From contig JAPEUQ010000003.1 in NCBI GenBank assembly GCA_027946365.1, positions 558,001 through 622,000 of the forward strand: DNA of 64,000 nucleotides, read 5' to 3'. The translations under genes and the position numbers were made by a program. Each line of letters opens with the position of its first letter. Within the stretch, counting starts at the first letter, position 1. Shown here piece after piece: positions 45,574-57,494 of the stretch. The notes beneath the pieces were generated by a model that had not been told where the DNA came from, did not search any database, and saw only the letters and a list, made by a program, of their open reading frames with translations. This stretch comes from Kalmusia sp. IMI 367209. Its lineage: Eukaryota > Ascomycota > Dothideomycetes > Pleosporales > Didymosphaeriaceae.

Positions 45574-45858
45574 ATGAAGCCCCAAGCCTTCCTCACTCTC
45601 CTCCTCACCACCATGGCCACGAATATCGCAGCCTCTCCAGCGCAACCATCCACCGACGATGTGGTTGCCCGCTTCCCAAGCAACCTGATGGGCCGATCCG
45701 AGCTCGTGGAGCGCGCTTGCAATTGCGGAAGAGCTTTCTCGTGCAACAAGAGCGTCACCGAATGCTGCAAGTCTACTGGTGGATATGGCATGTGCAAAAC
45801 GGACATCCACAAATGCAAGTGCGGGACTCACTGCAACCCCTTCGAATGCAAGTGGTAA
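45574..45858 (+). CDS. Small secreted cysteine-rich protein, candidate effector
   Basis: One exon, 94 aa. A signal peptide covers about residues 1-20 (hydrophobic L-T-L-L-L-T-T-M-A-T-N-I-A-A-S). A short pro-like segment ends in L-V-E-R before the mature core starts at A-C-N-C. The core of about 46 residues contains ten cysteines in the order C-x-C-x5-C-x6-CC-x8-C-x6-C-x-C-x3-C-x4-C and stops with K-W. Ten cysteines suggest five disulphides and high stability outside the cell. I do not recognise a family. Size, secretion and Cys density fit an effector or antimicrobial-type peptide, but no activity can be inferred. It has no intron and no paralogue in the window. Confidence 0.8.
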   Translation: MKPQAFLTLLLTTMATNIAASPAQPSTDDVVARFPSNLMGRSELVERACNCGRAFSCNKSVTECCKSTGGYGMCKTDIHKCKCGTHCNPFECKW

Positions 45859-46738
45859 TTGGGACGGACGGTTGAGTAGATGTAAGGGAATCAAGGCATA
45901 CGGTCATTACTATATGGATACATGGCAGGTTCATTTTGAAAGTGGTGGGTGAGAAATCAGGACATTGGACACTCGTTACGAGTATGGAATATCAATAACC
46001 AATAAAAATTCAGGAGCGAGTAGTCTGCGCAGACAATGCTACTCATGCAACGTGTTTGTAATTATCGCTTTTGAATTTGTGAATTCGAGCTGGACATTGT
46101 TTGAATACGATATAACTCTACAAAACATGCTGAATACCTGCTACATACGTTTTTGATCTGATATTCCTTGTGATAGTTATGTAGTAGATTGAAATTTCAG
46201 GTGATAAGTAATGTGGAGGCAATAGTTTCCGTCGCGTTCCCCGACACGGACCTTCCGAGTACCTTGACAACCTATCCGGCCTTTCATCATTCTTTCCTCC
46301 TGGTTCTTCTACATCTCAACAGTTTTCCGTTGTCTCTGGCCCATGGCGCATGACGTTCCCGGTGAAGTGGCGTTCATCTTATCGAACGCCTGATGAAGAT
46401 GGCCGGATTACACGCAGCCAATCTATTGAACCACGATGCTATTTGATGGATGTATGATACTTTAGCGATACCGTTGATGATGTGGATATATTCTCAATTC
46501 CCTACATTAGGCTGCTTTGGCAGGAGAATCCTTTCTCCTAGAAAGGCAGAGGGTATGACAATGAAAGGGAAAAGATGAGGTAGACATGGAGCATGTATGA
46601 TGGATGACTTGATAGAGCCGTAACAGTAGACTAGGGTAATTATGAGCAGCGTAGAAAGACATCATATTGATTAATAGCATAACCCTAAATCACCCGATAC
46701 TCCATCTGCAGACACAGTGGTCTCTCTCAAATTGCATT
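45859..46738. other. Intergenic, convergent 3' ends
   Basis: No gene recognised; a few short frames only. Confidence 0.4.
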
Positions 46739-48068
46739 CTATTTAGACTGATGTTTGAGCTCCTTTTGTCTCCGCCTTTGCTCTGTCTGCTCCATCTCGA
46801 TGGCACAGAGCTCTTTCTCTTCTCTTGGAAATAGTCCCCCCGGGAAGAAGGTTCCTACTAAAGCTCTCCCAATCGTAGGAAAGCTTCTCTCGGCTTCGAT
46901 GAGTGTAGCACTGACCTTGGGTGATCCTATGACCGTTATGAATGAGAGAGGCATACCAAGAGCTTCAGGTTTCCTGCTCCAACCAGCGACGAACATATTT
47001 TGAAGCATTCCAATACTCCCGACAGCGATAAGATACCAAAGTTGATCTGTGAGGGCAGAACTCGTGATAAGGAGGACGACCCAAAGCACACCTAGAGCTA
47101 CCATAGCCAAGCGCGTCGAGACTGAGATAGCGGGTGAGTCGAGATTGTCAAACCCAGTACACAAGTCTTCTAGATTCAATCCACATCCATCGCATTCAAT
47201 GACGATAGCATGCTGTGCACCATTGCCTCTAGTCATGATGTACGATCTTTTTTTGCCTGGTTCGATCAGACGGCAAGCCCACTTTTCCCTCGCCCATTGT
47301 GCCTGGCATCCTGTGAGAAGGCAGAGAATTATTGCAGAGGCGGTGACAAGGAAGACTCCGTAGTTTCCATATAATCCAAACGGTATAGAAGAGATGCCGA
47401 GCTGAATAAGTGCGACAACAATCCCGGACCAGAACAAGATATCCTTTCCAGGTTTCCGAAGTTGTTCCTTTTTGCTCTCGTCGAACTTCCAGAAACTCAC
47501 GACGAGGCCTGCATGGGCTGGATATCCAACACTAGACGGATCTTTGTCTTGAAGCTTTGCCTGCTCCTTATCGTATTGCCACTTAGCATTCTTGAGATCG
47601 ACGACTTTCTGTTTCACAGGCTCCCCCATCCAATATTCGAAATCGCGCATCGCACGGCCAATGACCCATGACCCATTCCCACGCGACATACCGTTGGATG
47701 CATTGATAACTGTGCAGGATGTGTCCGCAGGAGGCATGAGCTTGAAAGCTCCAACGGCGGAATTGATAGCAGATGTTGCATAGGACACCCAGCCTAGACG
47801 CAAAAGATTAATATCATGCATGTAACTATGATGAATCAGGACTTTGCTTTTTTGGCTTGGGCAACATACCAAAGGAGAAAGCTACGGGCGTGATACGACC
47901 ACCTGCCAATTGCGCAAGGGCTCTGGCAACAACATCACCACCAAGGAGCAACAATATCGTGAAGGCATAATTGCTCGGACTTGACCATTCAGTTTTGAAG
48001 GCTTGCGACACTGTATGAGTGTCAAATTTCCTCGCCTCGAGGATGTGCTTGAAGAAGGGCGCCATCAT
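46739..48068 (-). CDS. Fungal multi-pass membrane protein, function unknown
   Basis: Exons 48068-47870 and 47793-46739 (76-nt intron, GTATGT donor, TCTAG acceptor) give 417 aa. Helices are visible near residues 32-60 (Y-A-F-T-I-L-L-L-L-G-G-D-V-V-A-R-A-L-A-Q-L), 185-205 (I-L-F-W-S-G-I-V-V-A-L-I-Q-L-G), 210-230, and paired later ones around residues 290-335. An amphipathic charged C-terminal helix (E-M-E-Q-T-E-Q-R-R-R-Q-K-E) ends the protein. The motif G-G-R-I-T-P-V-A-F-S-F-G-W-V-S-Y, rebuilt across the intron, and the C-D-G-C-G-L-N-L-E-D-L segment look conserved. I know them only from uncharacterised fungal membrane proteins. The two adjacent ATGs at 48068 are taken as the start; no signal peptide precedes the first helix. 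Confidence 0.75.
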
Positions 48069-48710
48069 GTAGAGGCAGAAGGTGACAGCAGGAAAGGCCA
48101 GTGGGAGTGAGCAAACAATGTTCAGGCAGAGGTTCCACCTTCTCTAACAAAGGCATGAAGAGAACAATCATAATTTCGCTTTCAGCTGGCTCCTTCATGC
48201 CACGTACCAGCGGTATGGTAGCCACTACAACTTATCCGTTGCATCTCTAGAGTGAGTGGACACCCTCGATTGCCCATCCTCCTTCCCCTTCCGTGTCATG
48301 ATATATACACAGCGAACATATAATTCGCTGGGCGTGCCGAGAGTTGTGAAAGTTTTCATATTGTCGTTCGAACTTCCGCCTTAGCGGACTACAATTGGCA
48401 TCAATAGGCGAAGTTGTCATGAACCCTAGCATGCCGATCCCCTCGTTCAGCCCGCCACCACTTCCCGCTTCGCTACAATTACCAATAACATTGCGACAGC
48501 TCAGATCCGGCATAGCCGCCCAGCTGCATCCGAACGTTGCGAGCATAGTCATGTTCCCTTTTCAGCTGTATGCCTGTGCGGAGTAGCCGTCTGTTGCTTT
48601 TGCGGCTGGCTAGCAAACAGATCGACATTTATACAATGCTGCACAAGTATCATCGTAAGTAGGTGTTGTGAGACTGTCTTCTTCGACGAAAATTTTTTCA
48701 GTAATTGGCA
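48069..48710. other. Divergent promoter region
   Basis: 642 bp between the membrane-protein gene (-) and the HET gene (+). No gene and no distinct TATA were chosen. Confidence 0.35.
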
Positions 48711-51497
48711 ATGGACCATCTTATCCTCCCCGAAAATGCCAAGTCTTGGATCAAACTTGCGTATGATACCCCAGAATCAGACTACTATGAAAATGTCCCT
48801 TCACAGGGTTTCGACTACTCACTATTTTACAAGCGGGTGGGATGGACGTACGATGAGGTATGGGCGCAGCCCAAGCCAGCCGAAGATTTGATGGGTGGCG
48901 TCGAAGAGGGTGCCGAAGACAACGTTCGCGAACCCTGGGAGATAGATACCTTCTTCCAGACCTGGCTCTTCTTCGGCTTGATCATTGAAACCTTCAATGC
49001 CAGCGGCATCGACGTCAGAACAACGGACTTCTTAGTCCCAGTGACTCGCAAGATAGTCCAAAAACCCCAAACAGCTCGGTTGATCACGACGAACAAGCTG
49101 CCAGAGCTGATTCGGAAGTGGAGAGAGAGTTATCATGCCTCAAGAGACGAGTCTGTCTTTGAAAAGGTCATGGTGTTCATTGAACACGTGGGCAAGATTG
49201 TAGACTATCACTGCGCAGGCGGCAAGGATCACCGCTCCATCCACCAGTACGGTAAAGTGCTTTGGGCAGTTCCAGACGCAACGACCACCGCTATTATCTC
49301 GGTAGCATATACACTACGCAAAGCGGCATACACAATCTACAACAAGCCTGGAAAAGAGCATCGATGGCCTGTCACGAATTCGTTGCTCCTGTACCAACGC
49401 ATTCAAAGGAAGTGGTGCAGGTCCGACGCTGCAATGATCATGGAAGATTTCGATATTGACGGGCAAGCATACATCGCATCCGCCGAAAGCCGGTCTTTGG
49501 AGGAATTGGACGACCATTACAATTGCACCGACCATTCATGCGAAGCGAAAGTCGGTGATGGAACTTATGAGACTAAACACGATCCTGATTGCCAAGAAGA
49601 CGACTATGAGCCTGAGCCAAAGTTTTTGGGCCACGTATTCCCTGATTATGGCAAGAATCCGTCGACCGTTAGAGAATCAATCATGCATACAATGGATGCC
49701 GGGCAACTTCCTGTGCTGCGATACGATGTTGAGCGGAAAGGGCTCGTTACATATGGTCATGAGAAGCAGTCCTACTCGGAGGATGCTTCGAAGACCCCAC
49801 CATTTGTTGCAATCTCTCACGTGTAAGTGTGTCTGCTCCATTCAATCATGACGAGGAGCTAAATATCATAGATGGGCTGATGGGAAAGGGAACCCGTTCG
49901 ACAACTCGCTTCCGTATTGCCAACTAGAGAAAATCCAAAAAACTAGTCGATGAGCTTTGTGCCAACCACCTTCCAACAAAGTCCGCATGTGCAGCCCCAG
50001 GCTTCTGGATGGATACGCTATGCTGCATTGTTGGAGTAGATGACGAAAGCAAATCCTACAAGAAGAAGAGCATACAGTCTATGCGCGACATTTACGGCGA
50101 AAGCGTAGCAGTACTCATCATCGATCCATGGCTCATGTCTATATCTTCAAGTGCCTCGGTGAGCGAAATTTGCTACCGCATCTACGCCTCGGGCTGGTCA
50201 CGTCGTCTTTGGACACATCAAGAAGGCTTCCTCGCGCGCGACGTGTATTACCAAATCAAAGATAAGCCATTGAGACTGCCTGATGTCGACGAAATGGCTA
50301 AGGAGTACCAAAAGAAGATGTTATACAATGGCTATCCCCTAGGATTTCCCCTGCAGGCTGCCGGCAAGACAAGTTTCTATTACACGACTGTCAAAACTAT
50401 TGTCAACGGCATTCAAGAGGGTCGTATTCCTGAAGACAACAAATGGGTTGTCTACAGTCACCTTGCGCAATCTCTTGGATACCGATCGACTACGAATATC
50501 GATGATGAATTGCTGTGCGTTGCGTCTGTCATCGGCTCCAACGTAAAGAACTATGCCAAACTTGAAGTAGAGAAAAGTCGTCAGCGCACCGCCGAGTTGC
50601 GTATGAAGGCATTTTTGGAAGAGATTGGTCGTTTCCGCCAAGGTATCATTTTCAATAACTACAAGCGCTTGACCATACCTGGTTTCCGATGGGCGCCAAT
50701 GTCGCTATTGGGACATCGCGCTTCGGGCCTCGGTGATCTCGAGGATTCGAAGGACTCCAAGATTGAGGATTACAGCCACTTGAATTTGAATGATATTCAC
50801 GTCGAGGGTCAGCTCGTTGAACGTTAAGATCAATCTGAACAAATACATTCCCAAAGGGCTCGGCATCGATCGTCGCTTGATGTCAGTGGTCATGAACGAT
50901 AAGACCATCCTTCTTCCTACTGTTGGCCTGCCGGTAGACTATCCAGGTTATGTGGTCAAGTTCAACTCCAAGGTGCACGGCTTGACGATCAACATGGCTG
51001 AGCGAAGATTCGGTATTACGTACTCCCCTCTCCCATTGCCGCCAACCTTTTTCAAAGCTCCAACGATGCCGACGATGCCAAAGACGCCTTCGTTTGGCAA
51101 GGTTCCGACATTAGGCAAGGGTAAGCTTGGTGGTTTTGGAAAGAGTGCTCCCGCAGCGGCCCCCGCAGCAGTCGCCGAGCAAGTTGCTCCGGCTGCAGAG
51201 AAGGCTGCGGAGTTGTTATCATACAAATACGTTGTCTTTGTTGCTGAAAATAATGTTGAATGGGCTTACGATCGTGAGTATGTTTTGATTCTCCAGAGGC
51301 CTCTCGGTGAGAACAGCTCACAAGAGTTTTTGGCTATGGTTGGTCGCAAGTCTGTGGGACCAGGAAAGAGGTACTGGGTGCAGTCGTTGTGCTCGGCTTT
51401 GGTGCGCGCGAAACGATCGACTGATGATCGCAAGATCGATGCTGGCATCGACATTGTAGATGTGTCGACGGCGAGTACAAATTGGGTTGTAACGTGA
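48711..51497 (+). CDS. HET-domain (heterokaryon incompatibility) protein, frame-broken as sequenced
   Basis: Exon 1 (48711-49822, 370 codons plus 2 nt) and a 49-nt intron lead into the HET domain. Its three blocks are all present: F-V-A-I-S-H-V-W-A-D-G-K-G-N-P, F-W-M-D-T-L-C-C-I-V-G, and G-W-S-R-R-L-W-T-H-Q-E-G-F-L-A. A roughly 370-residue N-terminal region without known domain precedes it, and a C-terminal part with a Pro/Ala/Lys-rich repeat follows (51,040-51,210). HET proteins trigger cell death on fusion with non-self partners. The frame breaks at an A6 run (49937-49942), where five A would restore the HET reading. It changes again near 50,800-50,870, either a second indel or a 48-nt intron with a weak GTCAGC donor. 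The large, coherent reading frames on both sides argue against long-standing decay. Confidence 0.75.
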
Positions 51498-52127
51498 TCA
51501 TTCCAACCTTAATTCTTCTCTTATTATCCTTTTTCCTAAAAGATACCTACACAACTTGTCTCACTTTTGGTGGCGCGAACTCTGGTTTTTTGCTTCGGTG
51601 ATCGGCACGCTCGATGGTAGATACTAGCGCAATACGCCATCAAGAATCTATGACAGAGCAATACAAATCGTGCTGCAGTCCTGCGGTGACGTGTGATAGA
51701 ATGCAAAATATTTTTGCAAAGTACGATCAAGTCTTCACCCCGAGTTTAGAGCAACAATCATGCCTAGGTGCTATTGGAGCCACGTTCGGAGAGCTGAGAA
51801 TATACGCATTGACCTGCTGGAGGTCAGATGGCGCCGTTACTGGAGTCCACGTGGCACACGGAACAGTGGGACCAAATCCAACCAAAAATAGACGATTGAG
51901 GATACGCGAATCTACGCCTAAACATTTACTAGCTCATGAAATAAGGATGCATTGGTATGGGGAATATGAACTTGCGATCTAAGTCTAAAAAGATTCGAGC
52001 TGCTTTACATCAAATCGGGGTTTCGTTACGCCGAGCCAATCAAAACGCAGCGCAAACGGTGCCGCCCCGGCTGATCTCTTATCACCACTCCAAACCCACA
52101 GCACAACGAACGTCCAGGAACTTTTCT
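51498..52127. other. Intergenic, convergent 3' ends
   Basis: A 122-codon plus-strand frame (51,614-51,982) with a genuine ATG is present but has no motif and no coding bias that I can judge, so no gene is called. Confidence 0.35.
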
Positions 52128-52371
52128 TCACCAGTACCTCGCCTGCTTAGCCTTTCCCTTGTTCATCACCTCCAGCTCTTGTCTAATCCCTGCTAGCTCC
52201 TGTCTATGCCTGTCCCTCATCTCTTGCAACATCTTCTCATGTTCTTTCGTCAACCTTTGGAATTGGGCTTCTAGCTTTTCGTGCCAGGGATAGAGAACGA
52301 AGATTTGAAAACATAGTGCCGAGGAGCCAATAACGAAGTTCGTAAGGGGAAAAGCCGCGCGTGATTAACAT
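52128..52371 (-). CDS. Small protein (about 80 aa): one membrane helix plus coiled coil, frame-broken
   Basis: From the TGA at 52130-52128 one frame runs upstream as a hydrophobic segment (F-V-I-G-S-S-A-L-C-F-Q-I-F-V-L-Y) followed by a strongly heptad, charged coiled coil. The coiled coil contains E-K-L-E-A-Q-F-Q-R-L-T-K-E-H-E-K-M and R-Q-E-L-A-G-I-R-Q-E-L. The only suitable ATG (52371) is one base out of frame with it. The 244-nt span is one base too long, and the likely extra base lies in the CGCGCGG stretch near 52,355-52,360. A single N-terminal helix plus coiled coil is typical of small mitochondrial inner-membrane proteins, but that is inference and I do not recognise the family. Upstream frames overlapping on this strand are unlikely to be coding. 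Confidence 0.5.
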
Positions 52372-55300
52372 GATAGCGAGGGCGGGCGCTTCGATTCTGC
52401 CAGACGGCAAGTGGGATGCTTTTGAAAAGATTGGTGGTCGTGGAGTCGTGGATCAAAATAACGTCGTGTGGAGGCTGAATATGGGAAGTATAGCCAGTAC
52501 TTTGTCCAGAGGTAGATGGCACGCGATATACGTGTAGTGCGCCGACGTTGAAGTTTGTGCGCAAGCGAAAAAACAGATAAGAGAGGAGAGGAATGGTGAG
52601 AAGAACTAAAAGACGAGAACAGATTCTCTTTATTCAAACATTTCTGCCCGAATCATCGCCGAAGCCGTGTCGATCGAGTCACATGCGAAGTTTCTAGATT
52701 CGTTGTACGTGCGGCTCGCACTTCTCAAAGTGGCATGATTTTGTCCGTTTTGGGCCATTCAGGCTTAGACGTCTGGAAAATCAGACGATGTCGGCAGCTT
52801 TTTCCGCGGCTCAAATCGCGCAATAATAACGCACTCGGCCTCACATTGAGTCTGGAGGATTGTTCGGGTCTACGATACCGGTCCCAAAGTTGATGTTCAG
52901 TCATATGATTCACTAACCGTCCATCCCGTAGCAAGGATCCTGTAGCTGCTCGGAAGCGACGATCTGCCGGACACATCAATATATATACGTTTCTCCGGCT
53001 CGTTTCCAGGAACAATCACAGGATGCTTCTTGGGTCATTGGAGAATACCCCAAATGTAGTATCTAATAACTGTAAGCCCCGGCACTTGGCCATCAGGACG
53101 CCTGAGACAAAACCACGCTAGCTTGGGAAAAATTTCACGATCATGCGCCCATAAACCTGGGACAAGATAAAGGTCGCCTAGTTCAATTTCAAAGAGAGGT
53201 GAATTTATACAAATCAAGGAACATGTTCTGAGAAGCTTTACTTAATACCCAAGATAAATGAGCGCAAGCCCTGACATCAGGGAACTGCATGTAGTTGACT
53301 ATACAAGTGATGCACGCGATTGTGGAAGAAGACACGAGATACGTTCCAATATCCAGCCTACAATATAGATGAACTCAAACTTGCAAAATGTTACAATGTT
53401 ACATCATTTCGATACAAACGCAAAAACCATCAAAGAGCATGGTGTGGTTCTGCTAGCCCATGGAGGAGCTTGGAGGGATTACGGCCACCCTCGACCCGCA
53501 AGCTGCGGTCAAGAGTCGAATGATAGAGATAGCTATTGTAAAGCAAGCCTTTCTAGATCAAAATATCAAACCGATCAAACATATCACTAATCTATACGAC
53601 TTCAAGCACCCCAGAGCAAATGAGAGCAATCCAGTCAATCGGCCGCTCCTCATCTTACATGACGCAAGGAAAGCGAGTTTAAGAGGATGCGCTACGGAGA
53701 CGGGAGAGCCTCTCAATCTAGAGACAGAAAAGGAGACTTCATCCAACGAGATATCGTTCGTCTCTTGCATTCGCAGTCAGCCGTTGGAATAACATTGGTG
53801 GCACATCTTGGCGTGATCCATGCCTGTGGTAGACACCACAAATTTCTCCACATTATACGAAGCACATATTACCCCAGTCCCCACTAATAAATTCTCTACA
53901 ATCGGGTCCCTGGCCCCTGGGCCATCACCTTGCCATTTACAATAGGCAATTCACATGCATCGATTTCATCACAACCCCATCTTCAGACCTTCCATATTTG
54001 TGTGCGCGATTTTTGACATGACAATATCCTTCCATATCACGGTAAATCGAACAGATAACGAAAAAGATCAGTGTAGTCATTCAGTTGTGGTCTAACTTCA
54101 ATTCATTTGTTCTTATACGATATGTTGCGATGTTACGATCGAATGAGATGCGATTTCCACACTCAACACTCCTACTGCGAGACTAATTGTAGTTCGAAGC
54201 TGTTTACTGGAGAGAAGACAGCGCAGGCGATACTTTGCTGCATTACTCGCAAGACTCATGTCGAGTCAGAAAATAGCTAAGATGTTCTACCATGGTGCTG
54301 TGGAGTTGCAGAGTCGTGAGCGGGTGGGCGGATCCAGCAGGCGGCGCGAGCCCCCCGGCAATAAGCTCAGAGGGCGCCCGGACTTAAGCGCAAACGCGTC
54401 CAAAGGTACACCAGCTGGTCAAGAGATATACTACCAACATCATCTCCAGTTCATTTTTGAATACGATTCATTTGTGCTTCACAGCATGCAGTTTGTGCTT
54501 AGACTCCACGAGCACGGCCCTTGAAGAACCTATTCTTATTTTGCAAAGTGGGGAAATGGAATTGGGCATCGACCCTCTTTTCTCGATCGCCCTTGGGCCG
54601 CGCGCCACACCCCGGTCCGATGGACAACTCACGGTCATTTCCACGGATCTTTCCAACCTCTCGACAGCCTCATCACCACTTCAGTGCGCCTTCACGCGAG
54701 TTACGTGCGCTCATCGGTGAGCCCAACTCTCGCGCGGGCGTTGCGCTCGGTAGGCAAGGGCACGGCGATGGTGGTAAAACCTGAGGATGGGACCGAGGCG
54801 CCGCCGCTGCTTTGACTCTGCCCAACGATCAGCCCTGTACTTCAAACATCGTCCCCATCAGACGCGCGGCGAGATACTTCTCTGCTTGTCATTTTGAATC
54901 AAGGGATAAGCCCAAGGCAAACATAGGGACGAGTGTTCGGTGGCTTCCCTAGCTCCCACGCGGTGGCGTCTAGACCCTCAACAGCCCTAAAATTGATTCG
55001 CTATTCCAATTCTATAGAGACGGTCGAAAGCCATCGGGGCATCTCCGGCTAGACATCTGCACCCCGCAATACTTGCCATCTCACTGGCCCTTGCAGCTCG
55101 CGAGGATCCGGGTAAGTGGGCCATGATTTACGATATCGAACGCTATGGTCAGCCCGGTTCCGCACAGTCGATCTGGCGCGGCGCTTGTAGGACTGGACCA
55201 GTAAATCAAAGATATGATCCTGAAACATGCGGCTCACTTGCACGTGAAGTGCACATGGTTCGGCATATTCCCTGCAAAGTCTCGCTTTGGGCAACACCAC

Positions 55301-55578
55301 CTGAAGCAAAATCCTTGGCCGCATGCGGAGATTCCTTCCATGGTCCGCTAAGAAACCTTAAACGGCAGCACTTGATGGACGCAGGGACCGGAGCTGACCT
55401 TCCCGCAAGTCTCTGTTATTCCCTTCATGACGATGTCAACCCCTATATTCCCTTTATTTCCTCAGTATGGCCTCTTTTGAGAAGAGCACGCCTGTCTAAG
55501 TCTTTCTTGTTGTCATCTTCGCATGATTTCTGTGTGTTTTCGTCCCTACCGCCATTCCTGCACGTTATTCTCGCGGCC
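52372..55578. other. Long intergenic stretch
   Basis: 3.2 kb with no firm gene. The best frame (53,460-53,792 plus, 110 codons) has a real ATG but no recognisable domain. 54,290-54,420 and 54,560-54,800 are GC-rich. The frame open from 55,123 into the next gene is only the upstream extension of that gene's first exon. Confidence 0.4.
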
Positions 55579-57057
55579 ATGAACCGAGAATGGAGGCCAG
55601 GCGTGAATTTCGAGCCGTGGGGTCCCTTTGTTGGCAAAGATTTCAAGAATGAAAAGATCACGCATACCGACATCATCATCACCTCTATTGTTTGGGCCTT
55701 GACACTTATCAACGTGATCATAGCCATATACTTTGGGTACAAACAGTCTAAAAGTTCACGATCGCCGCTGCGGAGTGTCTACATATGGATGATATGGCTA
55801 GAGATGGTAGCGTCGTTCATCATGGGGCTCGAATGTTATTTGCATGTGTTGAAATATGTTAGGCCAAGTATGTTCTTCGATGCATCTCGTGCCATATGTA
55901 TGACTGACTTGTCCAGGTTTCTACTTCTACAGTACCATTCGTGAGTTTCCGTGAAGCCATCACGTCCTCGCTTTGGCAAGTTTCTGACTAACCTTGCCCA
56001 GTATTGATGTGGTGCATCCAAGTGCAGCTTCTTCTTCAAATCATTATCAACCGTATCCGTCTTATCGTACCTGACCGTCAACGTTCGAGAATGATCATGA
56101 TTGCAACTGCTGGCATAGTGACTGCAATCAACATCAGCGTCTACAACATCTGGATCCCAGCTCGGCTTCAAGTCAACCACACGTTAGTTCAACCTCTTTG
56201 GTGCAATCATCCCTTATCTGACGCTCCGCAGATACATCCTTGTCAATAACATCTGGGACCGCATCGAAAAAGTTATATATCTCATAATAGACGCCGCACT
56301 AAATTGGTACTTCCTTAAGGTAGTAAAGGCGAATCTAATCAACAATGGCCTCCAAAAGTACAACAAGCTCCTCCGTTTCAATCAAAAAATCATCATCCTA
56401 TCGCTTCTCATGGACGTCATGATCATCGCCGCAATGTCGATACCAAATTCCTTCATGTAAGCACATCAACCCTTTGGCCACAGCCCCAGATACTAATCCA
56501 ACTCGCCTAGATACATCCAATTCCACCCGCTCGCCTACCTCGTAAAGCTCAACATCGAAATGACCATGGCCAACCTCATCAAGCGTATCGCCGTCTCCTC
56601 ATCCCGTAAAGCCGGCAACCGTGCCCGCATCGCCGAAGAATTCGACTCCTCCAACCTCTCCACCTCGGGCCAGAAATCCAGCGCAACGCGCACCACGCAC
56701 GCACGCCGCTCCTCGCTCATCGAGCTCTCCAGCTTCGGCCTCAAGTCGGCTACCGAGCGCGAAAACACACGCACAATCAGCTTTATGCCTACTAGCGACC
56801 AGATCAAAGTCACAAAAGACATACGCATCCAGAGCGAGCCGAATCCGGATTATGAAGTTGGCTTGAGGTCCAACAGTCAAGAGGCGGAGGTGAACGCATT
56901 GAAGCCTGGCGAGACGGTGGTGCAGAGCAAGAGTGTGGATGATCTTACCGAGGGCGGGAGCATGAAGAGCGAGTATGGGCAGGGGAAGGGCGATAGTGAT
57001 GATGAGACGTCACTGGTCATTCATGAGACGAAGGGGAGTTGGCATAGATTAGGATAG
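55579..57057 (+). CDS. Seven-helix fungal membrane protein, function unknown
   Basis: Five exons (55579-55867, 55917-55940, 56002-56182, 56232-56456, 56511-57057) give 421 aa; every junction preserves frame. Exon 2 is a 24-nt micro-exon between two consensus introns. Seven hydrophobic segments can be counted: about residues 28-52, 65-90, 98-122, 135-155, one near V-I-Y-L-I-I-D-A-A-L-N-W-Y, one at I-I-I-L-S-L-L-M-D-V-M-I-I-A-A, and one at F-H-P-L-A-Y-L-V-K-L. A long hydrophilic cytosolic-type tail of about 170 residues, rich in Ser/Thr/Arg and then acidic, follows. The arrangement resembles GPCR-like or Rta1-like fungal proteins, but no diagnostic motif was seen, so no ligand or pathway is proposed. 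The chosen ATG (M-N-R-E-W-R-P-G) gives a short hydrophilic N-terminus before helix 1. Confidence 0.8.
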
Positions 57058-57494
57058 CGTGAAAATTAGAGCGTCCTTTGTTTCGAAGCGTACATGCGAT
57101 AGATGAGTATATATACAAGACCTTCTTTACAAAGCTGATCATTATCGACACCATTTTGTAGACCCTTGTCATAAAAGTTATAATATATAGATTAATTCTG
57201 GGAGGGTTCTCCTCCGTACGAACACTAAGACTGGTGTGGGTTTCAAAGGTTCCAAGGTCCTAGTATTGTGTTAAACTTATGTAAGTGCGTCGAAAGAAGG
57301 GAACTTGGTGGAAAAACAAAGGGCACGCATTCTTTCTTGACTGGATTGCCTACGGAGTGCTGTCTGTGATATCTGGCAGTGCTTGTCTCTAGTGGTAAAA
57401 CCTTGGGGACACTTTCCGTAGTATCCAAGGAGTTCAACATATCTTTGTACCATGATATAAAGTTCATTCAGTGGTAGATTAACGATAGCCTCAG
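57058..57494. other. Intergenic, convergent 3' ends
   Basis: Short AT-rich spacer between two convergent genes; nothing recognisable. Confidence 0.4.

Noticed and set aside
51614..51982. 122-codon plus-strand frame with a real ATG
   Set aside because: No recognisable features; it could be a lineage-specific gene, but nothing in the sequence supports that over chance.
53460..53792. 110-codon plus-strand frame with a real ATG
   Set aside because: Protein-like in places but motif-free and overlapped by other open frames; evidence is insufficient.
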